Positions 1-12,256 of a DNA stretch of 64,000 bases are shown in pieces. The position numbers and the translations under genes are program-made. Source of the stretch: Neopestalotiopsis rosae (Eukaryota > Ascomycota > Sordariomycetes > Amphisphaeriales > Sporocadaceae); contig JALGAS010000005.1 of assembly GCA_023078685.1 (NCBI GenBank), forward strand, positions 3,100,001-3,164,000. Direction: 5' to 3'. The first letter of the stretch is position 1; each line of letters opens with the position of its first letter. The notes beneath the pieces are model-generated. The model was not told the origin of the DNA, searched no databases, and worked only from the letters and a program-made list of their open reading frames with translations.

Positions 1-177
1 ACGTAGAAGGTACACTACCCGTGTCAGATCTTGATAGGTTTTTGCACACGTTCCATTCCAATCTCTGCATTCAGTCCTTAACACAATCTCAATGGCTCCT
101 GGTTTCGTCATGACTGGGATAAAGACTATAGTTCAATTGCCCTCCAAAACTTACTTAAACCCTCTGCCGTTTTATCC
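1..177. other. 3' flank of the GH3 gene
   Basis: Short non-coding stretch downstream of the GH3 stop codon, which reads TAA on the minus strand at 178-180. It probably contains that gene's 3' UTR. Nothing else is recognised. Confidence 0.5.
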
Positions 178-3079
178 TTAAATGGTCAAAGTAGACGCCA
201 GCGGAAGCTCTCTACTACTTGAACCGACATAAACTTGATACTCTCCTTCCTGGAGCAGCCATTCCTGCTTCTCCGTATCCCACGTACTCAGGTCTCGACG
301 GGTCAAGTCAAAAGTAATATGACCAGACTCACCGGGGCTCAGCCAGACTTTCTCAAAGCCCCGGAGCTGGCGAATAGGACCATTCGGGATACCGACATAG
401 AGCTGCACCACCTCGGCACCCTCCACGGAGCCCGTGTTGGCCACGTCGGCCGAGACCTGGGCCACGACGTCCCAGAGGTCCTGGCGCCCGCCCTCGACAA
501 TGGGCTGGGTCGGGTAGGCGTCTGTGTTGGCGCCCGCGGCGACGGATGCGGCGAGTCCGGAAAAGTCAAAGGTGGTGTAGCTCAGGCCGAAGCCAAACTC
601 GTAGCGCGGTGTGATTCCTTGCTGGTCAAAGGCGCGGTAGTCAATGTAGACGCCTTCGGAAAAGTCGGACTGGGGGAAGTTGGCATAGATGCCCTCAGGC
701 AGTGACTCGTTGCGGAGCGCGCCGTAGTCGCTCTCATTGTGCGGGACAGAGTAGGGGAGCTTGCCGGAGGGAGAGGTGTCGCCGTACAGCAGGGAGACGA
801 GGGCGCGCCCGGCGTCTTGGCCGGGTAGATGGGCGAAGATCAGGGCTAAACGTTAATTTCTCAGTCAATCGTTACCATGGAACAAGTTGCGATCACTCAT
901 AAACTTACCAGTCACGTTTGGGTGGTCGATGAATTGGTCCACTAGACGGACTCCGGCATTGTGGAAGACGACGATGGTGTTGCTGCATTGGTTGGCAATG
1001 CTCAGGATTAGGTTGTCTGTGAAATCGTCGTGTAGTCTGTTTGCATGAATGTTAGTACTACAGTCTCATCTGGTCTGGGGGCACAGTTCACTGACCCTGG
1101 TCTGTCGGCGCCTTCGCCAGCGTAAGCATTACCAATAACGATACAAGCATCCGAGCCTTGGTCAACCTGGGAGTTTTGGCTGTTGTACTGAAAGTCCCAC
1201 CACAAATGGGTTCCGTCGTCGTAGGCCCGCTGGCTCAGGGCCTCATACGGAGAGCTGAGATACGCCGGCATGTTACCGCCGGAGCCACCTCCGGTGAACA
1301 AGGTCCCATTGGAGGCAATCTGCGTGGTACTGGTGTCTGCTGTGGACCGCGCCTCCTCTCCATTGTTCCAGCCTGGAGTACCCCAGGCATAGCGGTCAAA
1401 GGTGCGTGCCGAGTAGCCGTACAGTGAGATCAGCTGCGGCGATTTCAAGGGGAGGGCATTATCGGTGTTCTTGACCAGAACGTGTCCCTCAATGGCGCCC
1501 TGCAACAACACGTCCTTGCTATCGGGGCTGCTGCCAATGATCCTCTGGTAGGGGGCGCTGACTTTGGATGGCATTCCGATACCCGGTGCTGGAAAATCAG
1601 TGTCTTGGCTGAATTTGTACCAAGTTGAAACAATTCTGCAACGAGTCAGCATGTTGAAGGATGGAATAGAGATCTAAGTTGGACGCTTGCTACCTTATTG
1701 CCATGTCGTCCACCCTGGACTCCGGTACAGAGCCATTGTTGACGGCCGCAATCAAATTGTTGCCCCAGAACGATGAGCCTGACGGCATAGCCATGTCAAG
1801 ACCAGCAAGTGCCGTGGCTACTCCAGAATGTTGCGCTCCCCAATCCGAAACCACGAAACCCTAAGTGAAATGTTAGCCGCTGATGAATTAACAGAGATAA
1901 GACATCTTACCTGAAAGCCCAACTCGGTCTTGAGCAGTCCATTTTGCGTGAGACTATTAGCGCAACCATAAGAGTTGTTGAGTCGGTTGTAGGAACACAT
2001 GATGGACCCAGTACCAGCCTTGACGGCATCTTGGAATGGCCTGAGATACATTTAGCTCATATTCAGAGGAGGTAATGATACTCAGAAATCGTACCAGAGG
2101 TACAGTTCATGCATGGTCTTGTCGTCAATGTTTGCAGAAACAGCCGCCACGTTTCCTGACGGGTTTCTATAGTGCTCTTGCTCGTTTGCAATAAAGTGCT
2201 GCGAATGATGAGTATGTTGGAACAACCGGAGTAAGTGAAGATGGAGAACACACCTTGGTACTGGCAGTTACGCCAACGGACTGGATGCCTTCAACCGTGT
2301 CGGCTCCAAGGGCACCGGCAAGATAGGGATCGTTACTGAAACCTAAAAAGAATGAGCTCCTATGCGTTTTCTGAGAGGATAGCATTGTGAAGACCGACCT
2401 TCCCAGTTTCTGCCACCATTGGCGATACGGCCAAGGGGTCCGACAACTGGACCTAAAGCGACCTGAGCACCCTTTACCTTGAACTCCTTGCCCATTCCGA
2501 TGCCTCGAAGTTTAGTCAAGTTACGATTCCAACTGTGTTCGAAGGTCAGATAACAGTGCTTATATCGAGCTTGCCTACTAGAGCTCACCTAGCGCCCACC
2601 GAGTTTCCGGCCGGCCAGGAAGAGACAAAATTGGTGCCTCTGATCCCGGCCGGTCCATCGCTGAGACAGAGGCCGGGGAATTCGGTGCCGTTAATGGCCG
2701 GAATAAGGCCGGCACAACCATTGCCTGAACTCACGCCGCCAGTGAGTGCAACCTGAAAGAGTCATATGGTGTTAGCCCTGGAGCAAGGATGATAGACCAT
2801 CTCGATGCAAAATCTCGTTGTCGTACCTTTTCGGCCAAGGTCAACTGGGCGACAAAGTCGACTGCTTTGGCGTACGCCTCTTCCCAGTCTCCAACACCAG
2901 TGGCCTTGGCTTGGGTCAAATTGTCAGTAATATTGTTCAAAGACCCATTTGAAATATGTGAGCGGATACTCACGAGATGGGTACACGGCGGGTGATTCGC
3001 CATAGAAGGCCGTGTCACTCGAAATAAGTTCCTGTCCCAGGGCTTGTATGGCCAGGAGGAGGATTATAGGCGCTCTCAT
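178..3079 (-). CDS. Secreted beta-glucosidase, glycoside hydrolase family 3 (11 exons)
   Basis: Family role: extracellular hydrolysis of terminal beta-D-glucosyl residues, for example cellobiose. The start at 3079 gives a hydrophobic signal peptide ([15 protein letters not shown]). Eleven exons join in frame, about 760-770 residues in all. Segments in order: [13 protein letters not shown] (exon 2), [32 protein letters not shown], the [11 protein letters not shown] region, then [15 protein letters not shown]. Next comes [13 protein letters not shown], whose Asp in SDW is the expected catalytic nucleophile (about 1850), followed by a C-terminal sandwich with [18 protein letters not shown] and [10 protein letters not shown]. 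The last exon encodes a fibronectin III-like domain ([12 protein letters not shown]). Seen exon limits include 2974-3079 and 2827-2909; others lie near 2755, 2585, 2340, 2255, 2070, 1915 and 1650. No disabling mutation was seen. The exact substrate cannot be told from sequence. Confidence 0.92.
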
Positions 3080-6000
3080 ATTCACAGGGGCGATATTGTA
3101 GTTCAATCAGAAGAGTTCGAAGATGCTGCGAGGAATGGTGCTCGGCTCAGATCGAACTCTAGAGAATACGGCGAAGCATTTATAAGACGTCTTCTCCCGA
3201 GGTTGTTTCCTCGTCGGGAAGAGTCACACCATCGACGACAACATTTGGAGAAAGAAGCATTTTGGAGTATTCTGTAAGCGAACCCATGTTGTTTGTGCCA
3301 TTCGTTGATGCTATCCCCATGATGTACGGATTTTTCGGGGGAGCAGGGGGAGAAGTAAAAAGAGTTGTTGGCTGCAGGTCCACTTTCATGCCAATATTCA
3401 TGCATGTATTTGCCGGGGAGGAGATCAACGGTCAGGCAAAGTAGAATATCAATCCTTTCATATCCCAACTCGTGGTGAAGAATGTTTACCCGTCGAGACT
3501 TTCATAATGTCACCGTCAGTGCGTTTTTGGTGCTGTTAATTTCGCGTCTCTTGCTATGAGGGTGATATATAATGAAATGACGGCATTTCGCTTCAAGAGT
3601 CCTTTCCCATTCTAGATGACAATATCTACAGCATCTCTGGATATATTGGCATGTACAAGCCAAAGCCGGCATGCAAGACATTCAGCCACAAAATGTAAGT
3701 CTTCACTTGACTATCGAATGCTGCATGGCATCGGACCGAAATAAGCACATACAAGCCTCTTGGCTTGCACGGATCTACAAGTCACGCCCTCTCACGAGTG
3801 GTCCGGCTTTGGACATGCTCACATCCTCTCACTAGGGCGATGCTGTATGATGTCTTGGGTGTACAAGGATCTTTGGTCCATTACATACAATTCGCACTGC
3901 CAAGTCTGCCTGTGTAACAACGGCATCGGCTCCGGTAAGTAAATTAAGTCTTCACTAAACCTTCATCGTCGCCCGTTACCCCAGCTTTGCCCAGCCTGAA
4001 GTGAACCACCATGGCTCCGGTGGGAGAGGGAAAGGAAGGATCCGGAGAATTTTACGATGCATGCACAACCGTCTTACTATTGCATAATTGTTCTAATTGG
4101 TTCTATTCCAGACGCTAGAGTCTGACCAAGCTTAGTGTCGTCATTGAGCCTATAAGAAAGTCACCGTTTTTGGAGTTGGTGGTCAAGTAGGTATCCTTGA
4201 TGATTCGAAGTCCGCAACCTCTACAATACCTGGAGAACCACGAGGGAGCGCAGGCTTGATTCAAAGTCATGAATAAAAGACACTATCGTGAAGTCCAGCT
4301 TAGGGGTAACTTATTTCTAAAAGCTATGCGGTCTGCATCTGCCGGGTCGTGCAGATGTGACGCTGCACTTTGTGTAAATGTACATCGGACGAGCTATTCT
4401 CGTGTACGGTAGTGACCATTGCTTAAGCGAAGCGGCGACGAAAAGGGAAGAAAATCCAAAGGGGCAGAGAACGAGGTGTACGAAGTACTTTGGTCGGCCA
4501 GGTCACAAAATCCTCGGTCTCCGTGACGCTGAGCTCGTACGTAGCGTATCCTGATTGCATGGTTCGATTTCCGAGCACAGGGCCAGGTGATCCGTTATAT
4601 TGTCTTGTGGGTGGGTAAGATGAGAGCCGCATAGCTACATTGAGCAGATCCCTGGGCAGAAAATTGGCGGAGTGCATATATTTCCTAGCCCAATCCGGGC
4701 CCCCGCATATTCAGCCCAACGACATTGCTCGAGCTTGTCGACATGGGACGAAAAAGACCATGACAGGGTCGTGATTGGAGCGAGGAAGAGGATAAAGTAT
4801 GGTTGAACCCGGAACAAGTGACATGTATCTACGCCTCACCTCGTGCACCACGTATCATCACGGACTGAGAGTTGTTTTAATATTGCCGAAGCCATTGGAT
4901 AGAACATGACTTTACAGGTAGCGTCACCAATCCTATTCCATGGTCATTTAGTCCAATTGCAATAGACACAGTTATGTTACGTGCATGACTTGGCAGACTC
5001 TGCTCACATCTTTCTTTGCTTTCGTGAAATACATCCCGAGGTATGCATTCTGAATCAGTGCTTATGCGATTGATGACTAATCCTCCGAGGAGGCGGCAGC
5101 TGTATGGGGGGCAATGTCGAATGATGAGACTGAAAACATTACGAAGATGACTTGCTTGATCTCAGAAGGATGACCACCATAAGCTTCTCCGCCTCTGTAG
5201 CACAGCATACCTACCGAGACCAAGCACACCACTATATTGTTCAAGTGTCCGCCAAGTGCCGTGCCGTGCCGCAATTACTTCTGCCAAGCACAATGGAAAT
5301 TCCGGAACCTATGACGAAGTTGTAGAGGTTATGCTTAGCCGGATTGAAGCGGCTCATGTCCATGATGCCATCTTGGTCCTTCTTCGGGGAGACATAAACA
5401 TTTATTGACGGCCGAGATCACGATTGTAGTGGTCACAATGTTACATGTATTGGTTCTGAAATGTAACGAGAGGTAGGCAATGAAACGTGTGAACAAAGAA
5501 GTACGACCCGGCGCCAATTATTGGGGCTGCTTGGCATCGCTATTGGAATCACCACGCGGAGAATAATGTTCATATAATCGCCGCCAGATCTCGTCACGAA
5601 TGGAGTGTTGTATGTGAATGCCTCAAATCTCCAATATTGTAATGAGCTACCAGATCTCGAAAGCATCAATCTCGTGCTCTGGCCGATTAGTCGGAGCACG
5701 TGCTCGATAAACTGCTGGGCTGCTCATCAATATTACCAGTGATTGAGTATATCGCATGCCATGTGAGACTCTATGGGGGCATCGCTTCGTGATGTAATCG
5801 TTTGTATCTTTGGTGATCTAATCACTCCCTTTGCCTCAACTTTTTCTTACTACTCATGAATGCGCTGAAGCTATGCGAAAAGGTATTATAGTCAACTTCT
5901 TGTCACTGCATACTCATCAGCCATGAACAATGGTGAATGGCTCCACTTCCCTAGCCAGGCAAAAGTTGGTGCGGCGGCGTTGGTATTTCATCACAGGCCA

Positions 6001-7929
6001 TGGCTATTGCGACGCACCATAAAAAATGGTCAAGAGAACAGTATACACGACAAACATGTTTGACGGAGTCATTCACAATGAGAGCGTTGTTTCCTGCAAA
6101 TTTTGTTGAGTCGAGGCATAATGGCATTTTCTTGTTGTGTCGCAGATCCCCAGGGCTGCATCTGTGTATGTGCGGAATCCGATGTTCGGCGGCTGTGTTT
6201 TCCGCTCGAGGTCACCGGCATAGGAGCCGACAATGGGACATGACGTGAGTTGAGCGACTTTGTGCTGGGCCCAAGCTATTTTTTATAGTGGAGTGCTCTG
6301 ATGAGGCATTCCCACTAGAACAGGCTGGATAGATTGATAAGTGATCTTTCTACTGATAGCATTGGCAATTGCGATAACGTTTGAGTATGAACTGGCTGCC
6401 AATTTACATAATAGCGGTCCTTGGGATTGGCGCGCGACAAGAGAAGGGCCGGGTTTCAGTTCCAGTCCCATTTCCAGTTGTCAATTGCACAGGGTGAGTG
6501 CCAGATGCCAGACGCAGAGCTGGCGCATAAATTGGAGCTGGTTGATCTCGCCGTGCCGCTGCCATTAAATTTTTAGTGATGCTGCACCACGTTTTTTGGC
6601 CAACCTTGTTTTCCGGATTCCAAGACATGCAGACTCTGGCCAATGATGTCGAGAAAATCCTTGGGATGATTATAGTTTGTCTCTTTCCAAATTATAGCAA
6701 CTCTATACTACTCACATGATCTCTCCCGACTCGAGTTGTTTCAATATTGACGTGAGCCATTGATTGAATCCAGAATCCAGCATACAAAAGCAGCATTTAG
6801 ACTCCCACCGAGCTATGCGCCAGTCACCGATTTAGGCTAGATTATCATCCCCGCAATCGTCATCTCGGCGCAGCACAGACCAGAGTGACATGCAAAAGGT
6901 CGAGCCGGTTCGTGGATTTTTCCCCATTGGTCCTTGCTCGCGTCAGGGACCCTTGGGCTGGGCTTGCTGGACTTTGGCGCCAGGGAAAGACGAGCGGAAT
7001 TTGGCATGTGCTGCCTTTGCGCAGAATGAAGCTCGACTCCTCCGCAAATCGGCAGAAGAAAAGAAGAAGAGACTCGGGCCCTGAAGCCGGCCCCTCTTTT
7101 AATGCTCTTTTGCGCTCAAGATTTTGCCATTGAGAGCAGCGCAAACGGACGTATCACCGAGTCGCAAGTAGCTTAACCGAATGCTCCGACTTTCTATTGC
7201 GTAGCTTTTGTAGTTGGAGAATTTGTTGTTGTTAATTGATTGATTTAACCTGGCCACTCACTCGACTGATTGGAGTAACTTTCTAATAAAACCCCTCACG
7301 CTCACACCATTACAACCTGTGACACGGCTCCTCATATATCCCCGAAACGAAAGAGGAGAAAAATAGAGAAAGAGGAGAAGGAAAGAAAGAAGAAAGGAAA
7401 AGTCCAATAGCAACGAGTAGCGACGTCGTGTCACCGTCGTCACACTTTCCTTGGCTATTTCCCTACCTACTAGTGCCAAATCTCCAAAAAGTCTGGTGCT
7501 TTCTTCTTCCACATCTTTCATCCATTCACATTCCAGTGGAAGCATATTCCTAGATCCAATTGGACCAGTAAGACTGCACCTAGTATAACAATTTCGCAGT
7601 TGCTATACCTGTCAGTCAGTCAGCCAGATTCGCAGTGACCAGAAGAAGTGGTAAGTAAGCAAGCATCGGCCCGCTCCCTCCCCAATTCGTACACAGCGAC
7701 CGAAGCTCTGTGCCTGTCCACATGAGCTCTCGTGCAAACGAGGGTCCGACTACTGCGTGCTCTTGCGTCCCCGAAACCACCCACCCCCGGAACTAGCTAA
7801 CCGGCTTCTTCCTCGGCTCTCAGACACTGCCGATTCCTGTTCGACCAAACGCCCGACACCGACTATACTTGTTCTAGCTTCAGTATAAGAGGCAGGATTC
7901 TCGTCCTGCCCGTCCGCATCCTGGTCATC
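3080..7929. other. 4.85-kb gene-poor interval
   Basis: Between the divergent GH3 and isocitrate dehydrogenase genes. Open frames here are short (mostly under 100 codons), overlap on both strands and show no recognisable motif. The right end holds the IDH promoter and leader, with a long purine tract at 7344-7402 and a CAGTCAGTCAG run near 7610. No transposon, tRNA or repeat was recognised by eye. Confidence 0.5.
7344..7402 (+). promoter_or_regulatory. Polypurine tract in the IDH promoter/leader region
   Basis: An almost uninterrupted run of A and G on the plus strand, pyrimidine on the other, about 530 nt upstream of the isocitrate dehydrogenase ATG. Such tracts are common in promoters of strongly expressed fungal genes. 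A role here is inferred from position only. Confidence 0.35.
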
Positions 7930-9626
7930 ATGAACTCCTTCTACGCTGCTGCCGCTCGCTCGATCCGGCCGACTACGACTTCCTTTGCTCGATCTGCCGC
8001 CCGGCCCTCCGCCTTCCGTCCCGTCCTGAACGCTGCCGCCCGTCCTGCAGTCCCCGTTGCCTCGTTCCACTACACAGCCATGGCGGCCCAGAAGATCAAG
8101 GTCAAGAACCCCGTCGTGGAGCTCGACGGTGATGAGATGACCCGTGTCATCTGGCAGGACATCAAGGACAAGTTCATCCACCCTTACCTCGACATTGACC
8201 TCAAGTACTACGACTTGGGTCTGCCCTACCGTGACGAGACCAACGACCAGGTCACCATTGATGCTGCCGAGGCTATCAAGAAGTACTCGGTCGGTGTCAA
8301 GTGCGCCACCATCACTCCCGATGAGGCCCGTGTAGAGGAGTTCAAGCTCAAGCAGAGTAAGTTCAAGCCGATCCAATTCTCCAACAATTCCATACTCCAG
8401 CCATATTGCGGTTCTCCATCAAACATGAGATATTGCAGTCTGACCTGCATTGGTTCCTGCACCGCGGGCTGTTGTGCCACCCCGCACTGCGTGTCTCTTA
8501 TATTAAAACCGGCCACTATAACCCCAAAATCTTACCGCTTCACTGCAATACTTGTATGCACAACCAAACCCTATATCACTAACATGTTGCGTTCGCATAG
8601 TGTGGCTGTCCCCTAACGGTACCATCCGTAACGCTCTTGGCGGTACCGTCTTCCGTGAGCCTATTGTGATCCCGCGCATTCCTCGTCTGGTACAGGGATG
8701 GAAGAAGCCCATCATCATTGGTCGCCACGCCTTTGGTGACCAGTACCGTGCCAAGGACAAGGTCATCCCCGGCCCCGGCAAGCTGTCCATGGTCTACACT
8801 CCCGAGGGTGGCCAGCCCGAGGAGATTGAGGTCTTCCAGTTCAAGAGCGGTGGTGGTGTTGCCCAGACTCAGTACAACACTGACGAGAGCATCACTGGTT
8901 TCGCCCACGCCAGCTTCAAGCTTGCTCTGGCTAAGGAGCTTCCCCTGTACATGTCTACCAAGAACACCATTCTCAAGAAGTACGATGGTCGTTTCAAGGA
9001 CATCTTCCAGGAGATCTACGACACCACCTACAAGGCCGACTTTGAGGCCAAGAACATCTGGTACGAGCACCGCCTGATCGACGACATGGTCGCTCAGATG
9101 ATCAAGAGTTCTGGTGGCTACATCATGGCATTGAAGAGTAAGTCGCCTTGAGGCAGTAGGATTTGCGGTGGAAATAATGCATACTAACCGGCTATTCACA
9201 GACTACGATGGTGATGTCCAGTCCGACATTGTTGCCCAAGGATTTGGTTCCCTCGGTCTCATGACTTCGGTCCTCATCACTCCCGATGGCAAGACTTTCG
9301 AGTCCGAGGCTGCCCACGGTACTGTCACTCGCCACTTCCGTGAGCACCAGAAGGGCAAGGAGACCTCTACAAACCCCATTGCTTCCATCTTTGCCTGGAC
9401 CCGTGGTTTGATCCAGCGTGGAAAGCTTGACGAGACCCCCGAGGTCGTTGCCTTTGCCGAGTCCCTCGAGCAGGCCTGCATTGACACTGTCGACGTTGAC
9501 GGTATCATGACCAAGGATCTTGCTCTGGCCTGCGGCAAGACCGGCCGTGAGGACTACGTCACCACCACCGAGTACCTGAACGCTGTCGAGAGGAGAATGA
9601 AGAACCTGCTCAAGGAGAAGTTGTAA
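7930..9626 (+). CDS. IDP1: NADP-dependent isocitrate dehydrogenase, mitochondrial form (3 exons)
   Basis: Oxidises isocitrate to 2-oxoglutarate with NADP+. Exons 7930-8356, 8601-9137 and 9202-9626 give 462 residues. The 5' half of exon 1 encodes an Arg/Ala/Ser-rich, acid-poor N-terminus of about 50 residues typical of a mitochondrial presequence, followed by the mature start [20 protein letters not shown]. Across the first junction the frame gives [20 protein letters not shown], the substrate-binding segment of eukaryotic NADP-IDH. Exon 3 carries [14 protein letters not shown], the nucleotide-binding region. The first intron is long for this genome (244 nt); the second is 64 nt. Met51 (ATG at 8080) has a strong start context and could start a cytosolic form. 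Codon choice is strongly biased toward C-ending codons, suggesting high expression. IDP1 is the yeast name; Aspergillus uses idpA. Confidence 0.96.
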
Positions 9627-11422
9627 ATACCCCCACCACACCACTCTACTTGGGTTTTGCGCAAAGAAAGAGATATACCTTCGATACTTTATGTTTGGGA
9701 AACAGCGAAGGAGCATTTACGGCACTGAAGCTTATTGATTCGGTTACGTTCGATTTCATGGATTTACAGTAAAAGGGGAATTGGTCCTGCATAGCATCCC
9801 ATTCTAGCATTCTCGGCGAAATCTCGAGGACTGTAGATAGATCGCATGCTTTTTTGGTATATAAGAAGAAGGCTCTGATTGAAGACCACATCTCGTCTTG
9901 CATTTTTGCATAACATTTTTATCCCGATGGAAGATTGTGAAAACTGTGAAATCATGACAGGAAAGCTGCATTGGCCCATGATCGTTCTCCAGTGTTAATC
10001 GTCGGAATACACTTGCAATGTTCCTCGGTCGAACGGAACTGGTTCTCCACCTAATCCACACATGAGTATTTACTACTACGTACATATAGTATTTCAAAAG
10101 CTCTTCAACCTACCGACTTGCTTCCGCATGCCGATGAGACTTGGGAATAAATATACAGATTCGACCAACTCAACGGAACCACTCACGGAACGTGTAGGCA
10201 TTACTAATGCTCAAGTCATGAATGGTAATGTGTATAACGATGCACCTCAAACTACCATTTCATTCCGAGGCCAAGTCCAAAGTCAGCGGCACCAACCGGA
10301 ATCAAAAGGTGGGGACCATCTGGACTGCAGAAAAGGGTGCGGGTGGAATGCGGGGAGGTGGGGGAAGAAGAAAGAGTCAGTCGTGTGAACACCTGACTGC
10401 ATGCATGAAGCAGGTAAACGTTTTTCCCCAGTTTTCAAGTCTCAATGGCAGATCGGAAATACATTCTCGCAGCCAGCCCACGCGAGCGAGCGCCCGTCGA
10501 TAATCAAGCCTCAGGGTTCATTGGGGAGCCCATTGAGTTTGGCCAAAGCCACGGGACTCCCTAGCCACAACTATATTATCTTGGACGATTGCCCAATCAG
10601 AAGTCACGGTAGGTCGTGATCATATTGGCTGGGCCCGGCAATTTTCCGGAGTGTTATGCTCGGCATTTGTCCGCGGGCGCTCTCTTAGGAGATTTTTCTA
10701 TATGTGAAAAAGAGTCATGGGACAAGACATCCATCGCGAGCCATGCGTTTGTACTATCGACGCTGTAGATATCATGTGTGATAGTTATGTGTTTCCGTAT
10801 CTTGTTACTTGCTGATGTCGGTCCTACCAGTTGATGAACTCTGACAGGCTACGATGGCACAATGCCGCATGCGCACCATAGTTTATTTATTTAGAATGTC
10901 AATAAATACTTGCCTTCGATTTGCCAGGTAGGCTGATAGTGATAGTCAATAGTCACGAATTCGGTTTCTTCAGCGTCCTCAGCACCAGCACTGTACAGAA
11001 CATGACTCTCCGGAACGGCCCCGAATGCCGCAAAACAGCTACTCTGCAGGCGCCGGCCGAAGTCCGCCGAACCTCCCTTTGCGAGGCAATATGGTGTACA
11101 ACTCCGTACTTTGGCTGGCTGTTCTGCCAGGCCCCGGCAATGTAGCCTTGCGATCTTCGGGATGAAGAGGACCTTCTATGAGTACTGTTGGAATAATTCC
11201 AATCGGCCAAAGTCTTATAAATCCTGAGGGAGCTCGTCGCAAGCGGAAATCATTTTTCTGCTCATCTTCATTCGCAGCCAGATATCATTTATAATTACAA
11301 TCACATCCTATACTGACTATACTGAACCATCAAGTATCTGTTCACGACCGATCAGGATACAACATTATTGGCCGATACTCGCCATAGTCAAACTTCACAA
11401 ATCAAACATCTCATACACAAAA
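9627..11422. other. Intergenic: IDH 3' flank and aldolase promoter
   Basis: Starts with the 3' UTR of the isocitrate dehydrogenase gene and ends with the aldolase promoter, which has a CCAAT at about 11199 and a TATA element at 11216. Small overlapping ORFs of at most 108 codons show no recognisable features. Confidence 0.5.
11216..11222 (+). promoter_or_regulatory. TATA-like box of the aldolase gene
   Basis: TATAAAT lies 201 nt upstream of the aldolase start codon, with a CCAAT motif about 15 nt further upstream. Position and sequence fit a core promoter; expression is not demonstrated. Confidence 0.45.
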
Positions 11423-12256
11423 ATGGGCTCATTAAGCACCAACGTCAGCGCGGCCAACCCATTCCGGGACCGCATTCTCGCGGGCGAGGTCTGCGCCGTC
11501 ATGTCGGTCAAGGTGGTGCTGAGCAACGAGATCGCCATGATGACCAAGATGGCGGGCATCCACGGCATGTTTATCGACATGGAGCACTCGTCGAGCGACC
11601 TCAGCCAGGTGGCCCAGCTCATCCTGGCCTGCACCTACGCCGGCGTCTCGCCGCTGGTACGCGTGCCGTCCCAATCCCCCTTCCACATTAGCCGGGTGCT
11701 CGACTCAGGCGCCGCCGCCGTGATCGTGCCGCACGTCGAGACGGTCGAGGAGGTCCGGGCCCTCGTGCGCGCCGCCAAGTACGCGCCCCTCGGGTCCCGG
11801 GGCTGCGCCAACAACCAGCCCATCCTAAACTTCCGCTCGCTGCCCAGCCCCGTGCAGAACGAGGTCCTGAACCGCGAGACCATGCTGATCCCCATGATCG
11901 AGACCCCGGGGGCCGTGGAGCTGGCCGAGGAGTTCCTGGCCGTCGACGGCGTCGACGGCATCCTCATCGGCTCCAACGACCTGTGCTCCGACTACGGCAT
12001 CCACGGGCAGTACGACAACCCCATCTACCAGGACGCCGTGACTAAGATTGTGCTGGCCGGCAAAAAGTACGGCAAGCCTATCGGCATCGGCGGCATCGGC
12101 GGCCGGGCGGACCTGCTGGAGAAGTGGTTCGCCATGGGCGCCTCGTGGTCGCTCAGCGGCGGTGACCAGGCCATGCTGCTGGCGGGGTTGAAGGCGCTGG
12201 GCGAAAAGTATAATGGTATCAATGAGCGGGTACAAGAGGCGCGAAAGTCCTCGTAA
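11423..12256 (+). CDS. HpcH/HpaI-family class II aldolase (single exon)
   Basis: A 277-residue protein of the HpcH/HpaI aldolase/citrate lyase superfamily. These are metal-dependent TIM-barrel enzymes that cleave or form bonds between pyruvate (or a 2-keto acid) and an aldehyde. Expected active-site residues are present: His55 in DMEHSS, Arg80 in PLVRVPSQ, metal ligand Glu160 in PMIETPGAV and Asp186 in GSNDLCSD. Length matches the family (about 250-300). The start follows an A-rich context (cacaaaaATGGGC). No intron is needed, and the gene is clearly richer in G/C than its flanks. Homologues occur in bacteria and many fungi, so ancient transfer is possible but not shown. The physiological substrate cannot be predicted, and no pathway partner lies next to it. 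Confidence 0.88.
   Translation: MGSLSTNVSAANPFRDRILAGEVCAVMSVKVVLSNEIAMMTKMAGIHGMFIDMEHSSSDLSQVAQLILACTYAGVSPLVRVPSQSPFHISRVLDSGAAAVIVPHVETVEEVRALVRAAKYAPLGSRGCANNQPILNFRSLPSPVQNEVLNRETMLIPMIETPGAVELAEEFLAVDGVDGILIGSNDLCSDYGIHGQYDNPIYQDAVTKIVLAGKKYGKPIGIGGIGGRADLLEKWFAMGASWSLSGGDQAMLLAGLKALGEKYNGINERVQEARKSS

Noticed and set aside
3103..3468. 121-codon minus frame upstream of the GH3 gene
   Set aside because: Overlaps another minus-strand frame, is rich in Ser/Asn/Arg with no pattern, and lies in the GH3 promoter.
7750..8376. 208-codon minus-strand frame over the IDH promoter and first exon
   Set aside because: Antisense of the presequence and leader with no recognisable protein features.
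8579..9716. Two long minus-strand frames (206 and 174 codons) opposite isocitrate dehydrogenase exons
   Set aside because: Low-complexity Leu/Val/Gly content from antisense of biased codons; they end at the IDH introns.
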